A program made the position numbers and the translations under genes. A stretch of 64,000 bases of DNA. Origin: Prorocentrum cordatum. Taxonomy: Eukaryota > Sar > Dinophyceae > Prorocentrales > Prorocentraceae. The notes below the pieces were generated by a model. That model was not told the DNA's origin, made no database searches, and saw only the letters and a program-made list of their open reading frames with translations. Positions 52,655-62,594 of this stretch are shown one piece after another (the stretch's first letter is position 1; the number at the start of each line of letters is the position of its first letter). The stretch is from NCBI GenBank assembly GCA_963575745.1, contig CAUYUJ010009513.1, forward strand, positions 222,898-286,897. The letters are read 5' to 3'.

Positions 52655-52800
52655 TGATTCTTTCACGACGTTGACCTCCAGAGGTCTCTACCCATTCACT
52701 GGGAACGTTTTTTCGTCCTGAATCGTTCTTTGACGGTCCCGAGGCCTGGTGAGGGGCCCCCTGTAGGCCCAGAACAGCGAAACACCTCCCGTCGCGACTC
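52655..52800 (+). repeat. dispersed repeat D, best copy
   Basis: CCGACGTTATGATTC, GACCTCCAGAGGTCTC, TTTTTCGTCCTGAATCGTTC, GACGGTCCCGAGGCCTGGTG and CCCAGAACAGCGAAACACCT, CCCGTCGCGA. Other copies lie at 11222, 24375, 42895, 51340 (inverted), 53100 (inverted), 53640 (inverted), 56730 and 61780. Confidence 0.65.
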
Positions 52801-52849
52801 TTGTTCATGACTCGAGAGGGGGGGTCTGTGTGGGGTGGCTCCCAGGAAT

Positions 52850-53010
52850 GTCCCCCCCAAGCGAGCACCAGAACAGCCTGCTCCCGAACTGGAACGGCGG
52901 CGTGCCCCGCATCAGGGCGAGCAGGCCGGTTGTCAGGCCCGCGAGCGCGGCGGCGACGCGCAGGTCGGGCGAGCGAGGAGGGGGGCGGCCAGGAGCTCTC
53001 GTGGAAGTGT
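52850..53010 (-). CDS. possible exon with a membrane segment
   Basis: The minus frame reads SPDLRVAAALAGLTTGLLAL, MRGTPPFQFGSRLFW, CSLGG. The AALAGLTTGLLAL part could be a membrane helix. TTCTG followed by GTGCTC may be a donor. Unknown family; same strand as the HCF173-like exons downstream. Confidence 0.25.
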
Positions 53011-53099
53011 ACAGTCGGCCCGAGGCCAGCAGAGCATGCCTCGAGCACGTGAGACCCCGCGTCAGCCACAACAAGCCCAGACATGATCGCGTCGTTCAG

Positions 53100-53245
53100 A
53101 GAAAAAGTAGGACGGGAGGCTTTTGGCCAGTGCTCGGCCTCGGGGAGCCCTCGCTGGGCCTCGGAACCATCAAAAAACCGACCCAGACTGAAAACCGGCC
53201 CCGGGGAAAGGGTCGGGAATTCCAGGGGCCCCTTATCGAAGACAT
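53100..53245 (-). repeat. dispersed repeat D, inverted copy
   Basis: The reverse complement reads GACCCTTTCCCCGGGGCCGG, TTTTTTGATGGTTCCGAGGC, CCAGCGAGGG and CCAAAAGCCTCCCGTCC, as in D. Confidence 0.65.
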
Positions 53246-53249
53246 CAGG

Positions 53250-53400
53250 GCGTCGCACGTCTGGAAACAGAACATCCGAGGGCGCCCTCCCAGAGGTGCA
53301 CGAAGACCATCCAGCAGGCACGCAGAACCCTGCAGGGCACCCTCTCCGAGCCGACCTCGGTCCTCTGCCTCGGCCCGCCTGTGGCGCAGGGAAGTCCCTG
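53250..53400 (-). CDS. possible exon, unknown protein
   Basis: The minus frame GPRQRTEVGSERVPCRVLRA, CWMVFVHLWEGALGCSVSRR is protein-like and lies between two D repeats. No family is recognised and the boundaries are unknown. Confidence 0.2.
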
Positions 53401-53639
53401 GTGGCCGTCTTCGGCCTGCGGGGGCCCTGGAGCGGGCCCTGGGAGCGTCAGCGAGAGAACCCGCAGGATGAAAATCGGGTCGGGCGAAAGGGGGGGATAG
53501 CAAAGGGGGGGCTTGAGAATCAGCTCACGTAGCTGATTTTCCTGGCGCCTCCCGGCGCCAGGAGGCGCCCATGTATCGAGGAATGGGCCCCTCGGTGAGG
53601 CCGAAACCAGCTGCATGCAGCAAATTTCGTAACCCCCCC

Positions 53640-54000
53640 TTTCCCAATCCCCCCCTTTCGTCCGGCCCGAGAAAAGAGCCGGTCCCCGGGGAAGGGATCC
53701 GCAGACTTCTTCGTTCCATGGAGCCTGGAAGTCACGACGTCGGGGGTCTGTGGGGTGATAGAGGAAGGGGGCTCAGCGCGGCAGGCGCCCGGCGGCGAGG
53801 CCGAAACCGGCCGCAGGTGGCAGATCTCGTGACCCAACCTCCTCCTTGTTGAGTGCGGGGCCCCTGGAGCTCTGGACCACTTCCCGGGAAACCGTTTTTC
53901 GCCACGGACTATCGGCGGTGGACAAACCTCCCTTTAGCAAAGCACCCTTTAAGGGAAAACGGCCTGGGACCGAAACCGACGGCCCTGGACCCGCAAAAAT
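53640..54000. repeat. dispersed repeat D, two partial copies
   Basis: Bases 53640-53750 are an inverted copy (CCCGACGTCGTGACTTCC in reverse). Bases 53855-54000 carry GGAGCTCTGGACCACTTCCC, GGGAAACCGTTTTTCGCC, the 5' half of a plus copy. Confidence 0.5.
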
Positions 54001-54225
54001 TACGGCCGCGACGCCCTCTCGCGAACCGAAAACGGCAAATTCGCCAATCGGCGTATCGGGGTAGGAGGTCTATCGACCTCCGACACCATCGCCCGACGCT
54101 CTTGGGGCAAGGCGGGGGCTCCCAGCCAGACGCCGCCAACGCAGGAAGGCCTCCGTCTTGCTTCTTGTCGACGCCCCCCCCTCGGCCGGCCGGCCCGAGA
54201 TATACGGGTCGTCCAGGCCCTGCTC

Positions 54226-54375
54226 TTAGGTCGGGCATGTCCCGGTGCAGGCGGTTTTTGGGCGAAAAATAACAAGTAGAGTCGAAAAAGACAATAAGAA
54301 AATTAGAATAATCGTCCCTGGACTACTTTTTGACTGTTTTTGAATGTTCATCCTGTAGGGACACGCCCGACTTAA
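54226..54375. mobile_element. foldback element family 1, copy H, 8-bp duplication
   Basis: The left end TTAGGTCGGGCATGTCCCGG, TGCAGGCGG is inverted in CCTGTAGGGACACGCCCGAC, TTAA. Inner GGGCGAAAAATAACAAG and CCCTGGACTACTTTTTGACT are typical. Flanks CCCTGCTC (54218-54225) and GCCTGCTC (54376-54383) match at 7 of 8. Confidence 0.85.
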
Positions 54376-54484
54376 GCCTGCTCCCCGGCGGCGCCGCCGC
54401 CCAGCGAGGGCCCCCCCGCCAGGTCCTGCCGCAGGACCTCCACCTCTTTGGGTGACCCAAAAGGGGGTCCAGCTGAAAGGGGGC

Positions 54485-54660
54485 GGAGAATTGTATTGCA
54501 CGTGTTCTGTGCTGGAGAATTGTGACGCCCTGTATTGCCAGTAGAGTGTTTTGCACGCGACAATCCAGCAATACATTGGCGCCCCGGAATGTAATGCACG
54601 CCCCGAATGTATTGCAACCCCACAAATCGATTGCACCATATCTATTGCACAACCCACTTG
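54485..54660 (+). repeat. TATTGCAC-rich AT-richer block
   Basis: TATTGCAC, TATTGCCA, TTTTGCAC, AATGCACGCCCCGAATG and TATTGCAAC recur in a 170-bp stretch that is less GC-rich than its surroundings. Confidence 0.45.
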
Positions 54661-54735
54661 TCGCTGAACCCCCAACCCGAACCTCGATCTTGACGCGGCG
54701 CCCGGTGCGGGGCAGGCGGAACACGGCGCCGCTCC

Positions 54736-56187
54736 TCACGAGAGGCGAAGGCATCCACAGCAACGCCCTCGCGATCTGGCGCGGCCCCGTGGATACGCGG
54801 TCGCACGGGTGCGCTCCGCGCGGTGCATGCGCCGAAGAGAACGCCCCGTGTCCACGGGGTCGCGGCCCAGGGGCCCAGCCTGCGAGGCCGTGGATGCGGA
54901 CATGCCTTCCGCCCCCGAGCTCCCCTTCATGCCCGGATACCGCTCGCCCTTGAGGAAGGTCGTCCATCCTGGCGGCACTCGCTTCAGGGCCTCGGACACG
55001 TTCGTGCCCCTGGCGGTCACACTGCTCACCCAGTCCTCGGAGCTCATGCGCCGGGTCTGCTCCTCGGAGAGGCACTGGGTTGCCCGAAGCCTGTTCTTGT
55101 CGACGAAGCGGCTGGGGACAAAGTCCAGCTCCTCCCCGGCCAAAATGAAATAGGCGCGCATCAACGTTGGCGACGACGGCAAGTCGGAGTCAGAATCGGT
55201 GCATGCAAAGCGCCACCTCATCCGCGTTGCCCCAGAAGAGAAGTGCATGCTCCACATCAGCTTCAAGATCTCCGACACCGTGCTGCGGATCAGGCCGCGG
55301 AACTTGTCCCCGCGAAGGTCCGATGGCAAACCACTGGCAACCCTGCGGAAGACCGAGGCCTCCTCGGACGGGCCGCGGCCGCCAGAGGCGATCGAGCTCA
55401 GCTCCTCCGCGCCCCGGCCGAACCAATCGCGCATGGCCCTCTCCACAGACGGGTCTCGGACCGAGGCGCGGACCTCCTCGTCACTGGGCATGGGTTCGTC
55501 AAGCGGCACGTCCCACGATGGATCGAGAGGGTCCAGGTCTGCAGGGGCGTCGACCTCGCCAGCTATGTCGAACACGGGCACCTCGTCGATCACTCTTCTC
55601 CACGCCTGCGACGTGGCGTCCGACGCCTCCCGCCTGCCAACGAGGCAGACGTCAATGCCTGGCTGGGCCATCGCCGCCCGCACGGCGGACGCGAACGGCA
55701 CGGACGCGTAGCCCTTTGCCTTGCCCTCCTTCAGCCACCTCCGCTGGCCACGGGGCCCCGGCTTCTCGGGCGCCCGCAGAAGGCGCCCGTACACCCCCGG
55801 CCACGGGTACAGGACCGGCGTCGATGGGGGCCCTCCCGCCTCGGCCACGAGCTCTGCAACCGTGGGCGCCTCCAACCCTGCCTCGTCGTCTGCCCGCAGC
55901 CCCTCCACCACGGCTCGGCGGAGCACCCTCGCGGGCCCGCACGGCACCGCGGGCCAAAGCGCTGGGCGGCCCCGTCGGGCGTGGGTGGCGCTGGGCCCCC
56001 CGCGGCCCCGCTGGGCGCCGGCGGCCCCCGTGGGCGCCAGGCCCTGGCCGGCGCCGGGGCCGCCCACGAGCGCGCGGGCAGCACAGACCCCGCCCAGCGC
56101 CAGCGCCACGGCGCACGAGGCTGCCGCAGCCGCGGCTCCGAGCAGCCAGCGGCGCCGTGGCTGTGGGCGCGGCACGGCGCTGGCCAT
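54736..56187 (-). CDS. unknown protein with N-terminal membrane segment
   Basis: Intact frame; the Met at 56187 (MASAVPRPQPRRRWLLGA) is preferred over the one at 56355, because it opens a signal-like leader: a basic stretch, then LLGAAAAAASCAVALALGGV. Such a leader suits secretory or, in dinoflagellates, bipartite plastid targeting. The body of about 480 residues has PTVAELVAEAGG, LYPWPGVYGRLLRAPEKPG, FASAVRAAMAQPGIDVCLVG, RRVIDEVPVFDIAGEVDAPA, an acidic linker, RDWFGRGAEELSSIASG, ILKLMWSMHFSSGATRMRWR, LMRAYFILAGEELDFVPSRF and EALKRVPPGWTTFLKGERYP. The last 50 residues are Arg/Ser-rich and may be intron read-through. No domain recognised. It lies upstream of the HCF173-like exons on the same strand but appears to be a separate gene. 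Confidence 0.5.
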   Translation of the reverse strand: MASAVPRPQPRRRWLLGAAAAAASCAVALALGGVCAARALVGGPGAGQGLAPTGAAGAQRGRGGPSATHARRGRPALWPAVPCGPARVLRRAVVEGLRADDEAGLEAPTVAELVAEAGGPPSTPVLYPWPGVYGRLLRAPEKPGPRGQRRWLKEGKAKGYASVPFASAVRAAMAQPGIDVCLVGRREASDATSQAWRRVIDEVPVFDIAGEVDAPADLDPLDPSWDVPLDEPMPSDEEVRASVRDPSVERAMRDWFGRGAEELSSIASGGRGPSEEASVFRRVASGLPSDLRGDKFRGLIRSTVSEILKLMWSMHFSSGATRMRWRFACTDSDSDLPSSPTLMRAYFILAGEELDFVPSRFVDKNRLRATQCLSEEQTRRMSSEDWVSSVTARGTNVSEALKRVPPGWTTFLKGERYPGMKGSSGAEGMSASTASQAGPLGRDPVDTGRSLRRMHRAERTRATAYPRGRARSRGRCCGCLRLS

Positions 56188-56359
56188 TGGGGGCCGCGCG
56201 GGCCGGCCGGGACATGGGCCGGCGCCGCGGAGGCAGCGCGCCCGGGCCGAGAGCGGCTGGGCCCCCCCCCCCCTCCTCACCTCCCCACCTGCAGTAGCCG
56301 GCCAGGCCCCTCTGTCTGACCAGGCCCTGCGATCTCCCACCACGATGTGGCGCACGGTA

Positions 56360-57690
56360 CAACTGGGGCCAACTCTGGCGCAGCAGGGGTCCCAGCCCGC
56401 CCGGCATTCGAGCAGGTCTTCCGATGCTCGTACGGTTCTGCCCTGAAAGGCTGACGAGCCCTCTGCAACTTGGAACTCGCAGTCTCATTACGCGGGGGCT
56501 TGGCCGTTTCACCAGGGACTCCACAACTGGCAGCGGCTCAGCCTTGGCTGCTGCAGAGCGGGGCCCAATAGACAAGGCGCGCGACCATCCAACTCCATGG
56601 CCAACACGGCCCCCACCTTCAAGAAGGGGTTCGATGTACACACCACATCGTCCGGTCGGCCAAAAAGCACGGCGTAGCCTGGCACCACGAAACCATCACG
56701 CCAATGCTGCAATTGGATCGTCTGCTTCGGCCTAGGTCGTTTTTTGGATGGTCCCGCGGTCCCGAAACGGCTCCAAGACGCCAGGGGATGATAAAGCCGC
56801 TGGTCGCCATTTTGTTGTGACGCCGGGATCTCTGGGCCAGCCCGTCCACACCCAAACACCCATCCCGGGACCCGTCCCAATCAGACTGTCCTGGCGAATT
56901 TTCCGCGCTGCATCCTGCCTCTGTCACAGCATTTTCGAAACCAGAAATGCAACCAGCCCCTGATGGCGCATCGGCAGACATAGTGTGCACATGCCCCTCA
57001 TGGAGGAAAGACATTTTTCTTCCGTTGGGTCTCGGTGCCCCACCCACCGCTAACCCATAGCGGCGCCATGGCCCAAGATGGTGAACATGATTGTCCCGGA
57101 TAGCAAATAGCCCAAGATGGACTCTACGATAGCACAAGATAGCTTCAGATTGCTCAACGTTGCTCCAAGCCTCCAAGGCGTCCAAAGACCGCAAGAAGTG
57201 GCCACGGAGCATCCTGGGACTACCCCCGAGAGCGAAAACCAAGATAACACCGAATCCGTGTCAATGATTTGTGCCTTCCCGCGTTTCGCTTTCGGTGCCT
57301 GTCTGAGGCGTGAGCGTGGATTCACGGTCGCCCAAAAGAGTCCCAGAACGGCCCCGAAAAAACTCCACGACAGGCCCGTGATCGCCCGGAAAGCATTACA
57401 ATGTGGCCCCAAGAGGCGATTTGCATGGCTCCGACGGGGGAGCCCTAATCAAAGCCGATCCCGTTGTTTCCAGATGTCCTGTAATCGCACCCCCAGAAAA
57501 CCCACTGGGCCCACAATATGCCTTCAAGAGGAGGCGCCAAGCGGGCCCCGAAGGCCCACAACAGCGCCCGAAGAGAAGAGCTCCAAGATGGCTCACCAAG
57601 GAGCCCACATGTCGCATGTCAGTATATCACTGCTGCACGGTCTGTTTTTGTTGCTTGTATGTAAAGGATGTTGATCTGATTTCCCAGCTG
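56360..57690. other. no gene recognised; weak repeats
   Basis: A fragment of repeat D (GTCGTTTTTTGGATGGTCCC) lies near 56730. Degenerate GGCCCCAAGA/CCAAGATGG words occur at 57050-57620, as at 27460-28150. Confidence 0.4.
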
Positions 57691-57699
57691 GTGTTTTCA

Positions 57700-57935
57700 T
57701 TTAGGGGCCCTTGCTCAGGGTACGCTGCGGCATTGCAGCCTCGTGGGCGCCCCGTGCGCTGGGTGGGTTTCCAGAATTCGCGCCACGTTGCTGCCCATGC
57801 TGCCCCGTGGGGGCCTCGTGGGCGCATCGCGCGTTTTTTGTTTGTTTCCGAAGTTGCGCCACGTTGCCGCCCGTGTCGCCTCTTGGCCGCCCCGTGCGCT
57901 GAGTGGGATCACCGAGTCTGCAACAATTCCGGACG
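57700..57935 (+). repeat. tandem repeat, about 74-bp unit, about three copies
   Basis: CCTCGTGGGCGCCCCGTGCG (57749), CCTCGTGGGCGCATCGCGCG (57819) and GGCCGCCCCGTGCGCTGAG (57886) begin successive units that share GGGTTTCC/GTTTCCGAA and GCGCCACGTTGC. Confidence 0.7.
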
Positions 57936-57974
57936 CCACCAGGGCGTCCCGTGCTGCGATCTGCCACGACCAAA

Positions 57975-58215
57975 GCTTCCACCACATAACTTACACCACC
58001 CCGCTTGTACCACGTAGCTTGCACCGCGTAACTTACTCAGCATAGCTTGCATCACATGGGTCACACCGCATCTAACGTTCAACGCCAGCTTACACCTCGC
58101 AGCTTACACGGCGTCGCTTACACAAGATTGCTTAAACCTCATAATGTCACACCCATAGATCGCACTGCGCAGCTTACTCAGCATAGCCCTCAACACACAG
58201 CTTTCGCAGCACAGC
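57975..58215 (+). repeat. degenerate AGCTTACACCAC repeat array
   Basis: Units of 15-24 bp: ACATAACTTACACCACC, ACGTAGCTTGCACCGC, GTAACTTACTCAGCAT, AGCTTGCATCACATGG and so on. It is the complement of the 13490-13835 theme. Confidence 0.65.
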
Positions 58216-58309
58216 TTCCACCTGGGCAGTGCAATGACGAAGTGTTAGAAACCCACGCTGGAGAGAACTGCCGCAACAAAAAAGAACGCGCAGGTGCATC
58301 GCAATATGC

Positions 58310-58640
58310 AGGAATCGGGCGACCGACGGTGTCTCCAATTGCCTCCCGTTGTCTCCCATGGCCTCCCGCTGCCTCCCGTTATCCCGATCCGCATGCGTAA
58401 CTTTATCGCTATCCCTACCCCCATTGTCTGCCGTTGTCCCCGCTTGTCTAGCCAGTGTCTCCCACTGTCGATCCCGATCCCGCTCTCCATATCTATCCTT
58501 ATTTCCCCTCTCATCCCTCTGCCTCTATCCTCATCCAATTCATCCATGTCAAGACCCTATATTCTCATTCCTATCCCGATCCCCATTCCGAACGGCAGCT
58601 CCATCCCCACAACTCTCTATCCCTAGCCCTGCATCCCAGG
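58310..58640 (+). repeat. pyrimidine-rich CCTCCCGTTGTCTCCC stretch
   Basis: TGCCTCCCGTT, TCTCCCATGG and TATCCCGATCC are repeated irregularly. Low complexity. Confidence 0.5.
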
Positions 58641-58789
58641 AGCGGCGGGGGTGTTGGCAGATTGCCTCCTAATCGTGCCGCTTTTTCCCGACCTAGGCTC
58701 TGCCCAGAAAGGTTCTTGACCTCTAGCTTAAAGGGGCCATGCAGTGGAACCCGCCCCGGGCGGTTCCCCCGGCATCCGCCCCGCGGTTC

Positions 58790-59320
58790 CCCCAGCTACG
58801 CCCCCTTAGCTTAGCGTTGCTTACCTCAGCTTTAGCTTTAGCTTAAGCTTCAGCTTAGTTTTAGCTTAGTTTAAGCTTAGCGGTAGTTTAGCTTCAGCTT
58901 AGCTTCGGCTTAGCTTTAGCTCCGATTTCGCTTAGCTTTAGCTTAGCTTTAGCTTCGCGTTCGCTTAGTTTCAGCTTAGCTTTAGCTTAGCTCTAGCTTA
59001 AATTTAGCTTAGCTTCAGCTTAGCTTTAGCTTAGCGTTAGCTTAGCTTTAGCGTAGCTCCATCTTGGCTTCAGCTTAGCTTTAGCTTAGCTTTCGCTGAG
59101 CTTTTTGGCTTAGCTGCTTTGGCTTAGCTGTAGCTTAGCTTGAGCTTAACTTTAGCTTAGCGTTAGCTTAGCTTTCGCTTAGCTTCAGCTTAGCTTTAGC
59201 TTAGCTGCAGCTTAGCTTTAGTCTGAGCTTAGCTTGAGCTTAGCTTTAGATTAGCTTTAGCTTAGCTTTATCTCAACTTTAGCTTAGCTCTAGCTTAGCT
59301 TTAGCTTAGCTTTACTGTTA
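58790..59320. repeat. TTAGCTTTAGCT satellite, about 530 bp
   Basis: Some 85 overlapping AGCTTA/AGCTTT/AGCTTC hexamers, mostly as a 12-bp unit (TTAGCTTTAGCT). AGCT is self-complementary, so both strands look alike. Frequent single-base changes show age. It is not the TTTAGGG telomere repeat. Confidence 0.9.
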
Positions 59321-59329
59321 CTACGAATG

Positions 59330-60450
59330 CTACTTTCCTAGGGGGTCCAACTCCTAGGTAGGGTCGCACTGGGATAATTGACGAGCAAGCTCGGGCGACC
59401 AGCGCAGTCGCAAGCGCCCGGAGGCGGCGCCCCACTCAGTCGGGCACCTTGATGAACTGCGCTACACGCCGCGCCGCCAGCGCCGCGATTCGGACACGCT
59501 GCTCCCGGCGCAGTGCACGTCGTGCATCAGGCGCTCCTGGCATGCCTGGCACGACTGGGCCCCAGGAGCGCCTGAGGCGCGCACGGTGCCCGAGGCGCGC
59601 CCGGCATGCGTGGCGCACCCCGCCCCAGCGATTGCGCACCTGGGGCCTGTGCTGGTTCCCAGTAGCGGTCCATCCCAAGGCGACCGCTGAGCGCGCTGAG
59701 GCAGGGAAACCATTTCTGTGCTGGGATGGCGGATGGGAGTGAGCCGAACAGCTTGCGTCTGGCAGAGGTGTCTTGATCCCTACCTCTATCCCCATGCCGA
59801 TCCCTCCATCGTGCCCCCACCATCGTGGCCCCCGATCGTGACACCCCCCGATTGTGGCCCCCATTGTGACGGCGTATGGCTGTTCAGGGCTTCTTGCCGC
59901 AAGGGTGTCACGAGGAACTATCCCTTCGCGCCTCCCTGCAAACTTCCTAGGCACCGTTTCTCGGCGGGCTGGAGGAGAGACCGGAGGCGTCAAGAGCTGA
60001 GGCGGAGGAGGAGGACCTCGGAGGTCTCCAAGAATCTCTCTCAGGAGGTCTCCGAAGGTCCACAGAAGCTTCGTCTCAAGGACACCAACCGGAGGCCCAA
60101 CAATGCGGAGACACGTGGTACCACATCCATCGCCGAAAGGGAGCACGACAAGCCAGCGCCCGCTGGGCCTCTTGAAGCAACAGCCTCGACGCAAGGCCCC
60201 GCGCCGCTTGGTACCCTGAGGGTCTGGCCGGCCGCCGACTCCAGAACATGCGCCTATGCGTGAACTGACTGCACCATCCCACACACAAGGGCACGCGCCG
60301 AAGCCAGCATCCTGCCCTCGAGAGGAGAATGGGGCGACGCCCACGAAGAGCCATCGCAAGGAGGCGGGAGGCGGGAGACGGAGAGGTGAGGCCGCGAGAC
60401 CCCCCGCTGCGCCCCCCTGGGCGCCCGAGAACGCACGCGGACCGCGGCGG
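59330..60450. other. no gene recognised
   Basis: A 307-residue minus frame is open, but it has no family likeness, and a shadow frame on the plus strand is equally open. A GACGAC/GCCGCC-rich stretch follows at 60460-60640. Confidence 0.35.
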
Positions 60451-60814
60451 CAGTGCGGCCGACGACAAAGTCGACGACGACGTCGCCAGCGCCGCCGCCG
60501 CGAACGACGACGACGGCGGCGGCGCTGGCGACTACGACGTGCGACGGACGAACCCGCCGACGCCGCCGACGCCGGCGACGACGGCGCTTGCGGTGGCGGC
60601 GCCGCGGCCGCCGTCCGCGTCGCCGTCGGTTGCGTCAGCGGCGTCGGCGGGGTCGTTTGTCGTCCCTCCTCGGCGCCGACACCAGCGACGACGGCCGCAG
60701 CAGGCGACTCAGGGTTCCCTTGACCGAGGGTCGGCAGACTGGGGGCTGGGACCCTTCATTTTGCAGCTGTGTCCAACGCACAAGCACCGACGCCCAAGGG
60801 CACCAGGCAGCCCA

Positions 60815-60935
60815 CCAAATGTTTACCATGATTTCCGCATCATGATGTTCATCATGACGTTCACCATGTTCACCATGATTTTACCATGCTCTGTCATCGG
60901 CCCAGCCCAGATGTTCACCATGATTTCCGCACCAT
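60815..60935 (+). repeat. short duplication around TTCACCATGATTTCCGCA
   Basis: TGTTTACCATGATTTCCGCA (60820) and TGTTCACCATGATTTCCGCA (60911) flank a run of CACCATG/ATCATGA words. Confidence 0.65.
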
Positions 60936-61164
60936 TCCAGGTATCCCACAGGGGCGGCTCGCGGCCGCACGACCCCACGCGTGCGGAGCAACAGCTGCAA
61001 TGCAAGAAACAACTCCAGCATTGCATACTGTTCATAGTCACGCCAAAACGCTGCAGGGACAGAAAGATAACGAAGTGTAGGAAACAAGAGGTCGGCAACG
61101 CGGGAAGATCTGGATCGGAACGGTCCTGCGGCGGCCGTGCGGGTTGCCTGGCCCTGGCGTGGCG

Positions 61165-61440
61165 CACTGCATGTGGCTTGCGAGGAAGAGGAGGAGGAGG
61201 AGGAGGAGGAGGAGGAGGAGGAGGAGGAGGAGGAGGAGGAGGAGGATGTGGAGATGGAGGAGGAGGAGGAGGAGGAGGAGGAGGAGGAGGAGGAGGAGGA
61301 GGAGGAGGAGGAGGAGGGAGAGGAGGAGAAGGAGGAGGAGGAGGAGGAGGAGGAGGAGGAGGAGGTGGCTGAGGAGGAGGAGGAGAAGGCGGAGGAGGAG
61401 GAGAAAGAGGAGGAGGAGGAGGAGGAGGAGGAGGGCGAGA
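61165..61440. repeat. GAG tract
   Basis: About 275 bp of nearly pure GAG/GGA, the longest such tract in the window. Confidence 0.95.
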
Positions 61441-61779
61441 GGCGTGCTTGCTTCGTGAAACACGCAAAGGCAGCTGCTATGGCAAGCCCACTCCGCGTGC
61501 AGATGCCCTACACAGTCATGATCTGTTTGATTGCGTGTCGCGGCGGCGGCCCCGGCGACGCGCTATACCTCGCGAGTGAATAGCGTGTCGCTCCGCTCCG
61601 CGGGACAGGATGCTCGGAAAGGCTCGGGACGTTGAAACATGAGGACTGGGCACTGGATGCACAATGGGCCAGAATCAGCGGTGCGACACGCTACCCAAAC
61701 GTTCCCGACCGCACAGAAAGGGACACGAAGGAACAGTTCAGCTTTAGCATGGGGGAAGCGGGTCCTGAGGGAAACAGGT

Positions 61780-61890
61780 CCTGGACCGAGGGGCCTTCCC
61801 CCAGGACGAGATCTTCATCCTGAATCGTTTTCTGCCAGTCCCAGGGACCGTGGAGGGCCCAGAGAGCCCGGAAACGGCAAATAACCCCAG
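61780..61890 (+). repeat. dispersed repeat D, partial copy
   Basis: GATCTTCATCCTGAATCGTT, TTCTGCCAGTCCCAGGGACC and GGAGGGCCCAGAGAGCCC match the middle of D. Confidence 0.55.
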
Positions 61891-61911
61891 GACGCGTTTC
61901 CTTCAGGACCC

Positions 61912-62105
61912 GCTACGACTACACGCAAGAGTGGTTCTGGGCAAGAGTGACCTTTGGTGCGCGGCTTTCTGGTGGCCGCGGGGGGGGGGGGGGGGCAAAC
62001 ACACGCGCACAAGACGCTACTACCGCATCGGGTTCGGCGATCGGGGGAAACTCAATGGGCCCGCACCAAAGGTCACTCCGGCGAAAGGTTACTCTTACGT
62101 GTAGT
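61912..62105. mobile_element. foldback element family 7, copy 2
   Basis: CGACTACACGCAAGAGTGGT, TCTGGGCAAGAGTGACCTTT, GGTGCG is inverted in CGCACCAAAGGTCACTCCGG, CGAAAGGTTACTCTTACGTG, TAGTCG, giving arms of about 45 bp. A run of 14 G lies inside (61980-61995). Confidence 0.75.
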
Positions 62106-62384
62106 CGACCGTTTCTGCCATGGGGGCACCCCGACTCTGCTGGCCACGACGTCGGCGGCGCAGACGGCGACGGCGACGGCGGCGAAAGACGCGCGCGGCA
62201 GCGACAGCCTGGCGGAAGGGCCGCCCGGGCGGGGGCCCGAGGGAGGGCAGGGCACCAGTGGCGCCCGCATCGCCCGCCGATGGCCTCGGCGCCCGAGCGG
62301 CGCCTCCGTCGTGCGTTCCTCTCGGCTTGCTCCGTCCCGTCCCCGCCATCCCCTCCTTCGCGCTCCACCTCGTCCTCCCGCCCT

Positions 62385-62412
62385 CCTCCTCCTCCTCCGC
62401 CTCCTCCTCCTG

Positions 62413-62456
<44 letters not shown>

Positions 62457-62495
62457 CCTCCTCCTCCTCCTCCTCCTCCTCCTCCTCCTCCATTC
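62385..62495. repeat. CTC/CTG tract
   Basis: CTC repeats with an internal run of GCTCCT. Confidence 0.85.
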
Positions 62496-62594
62496 CTTCT
62501 CCTTATAAATAACTCCTCCCCGTCGCACCCCGAGGCCAGTTTTTAGGGCGGGCCGGGCGTTTCGCCTGAGACTTCCTCACCATTCACGACCCTG

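Noticed and set aside
58790-59320. Telomere array
   Set aside because: The unit is TTAGCTTTAGCT, not TTTAGGG, and it is internal with many changes.
59436-60359. 307-residue minus-strand frame
   Set aside because: No family likeness; composition is like its noncoding surroundings.
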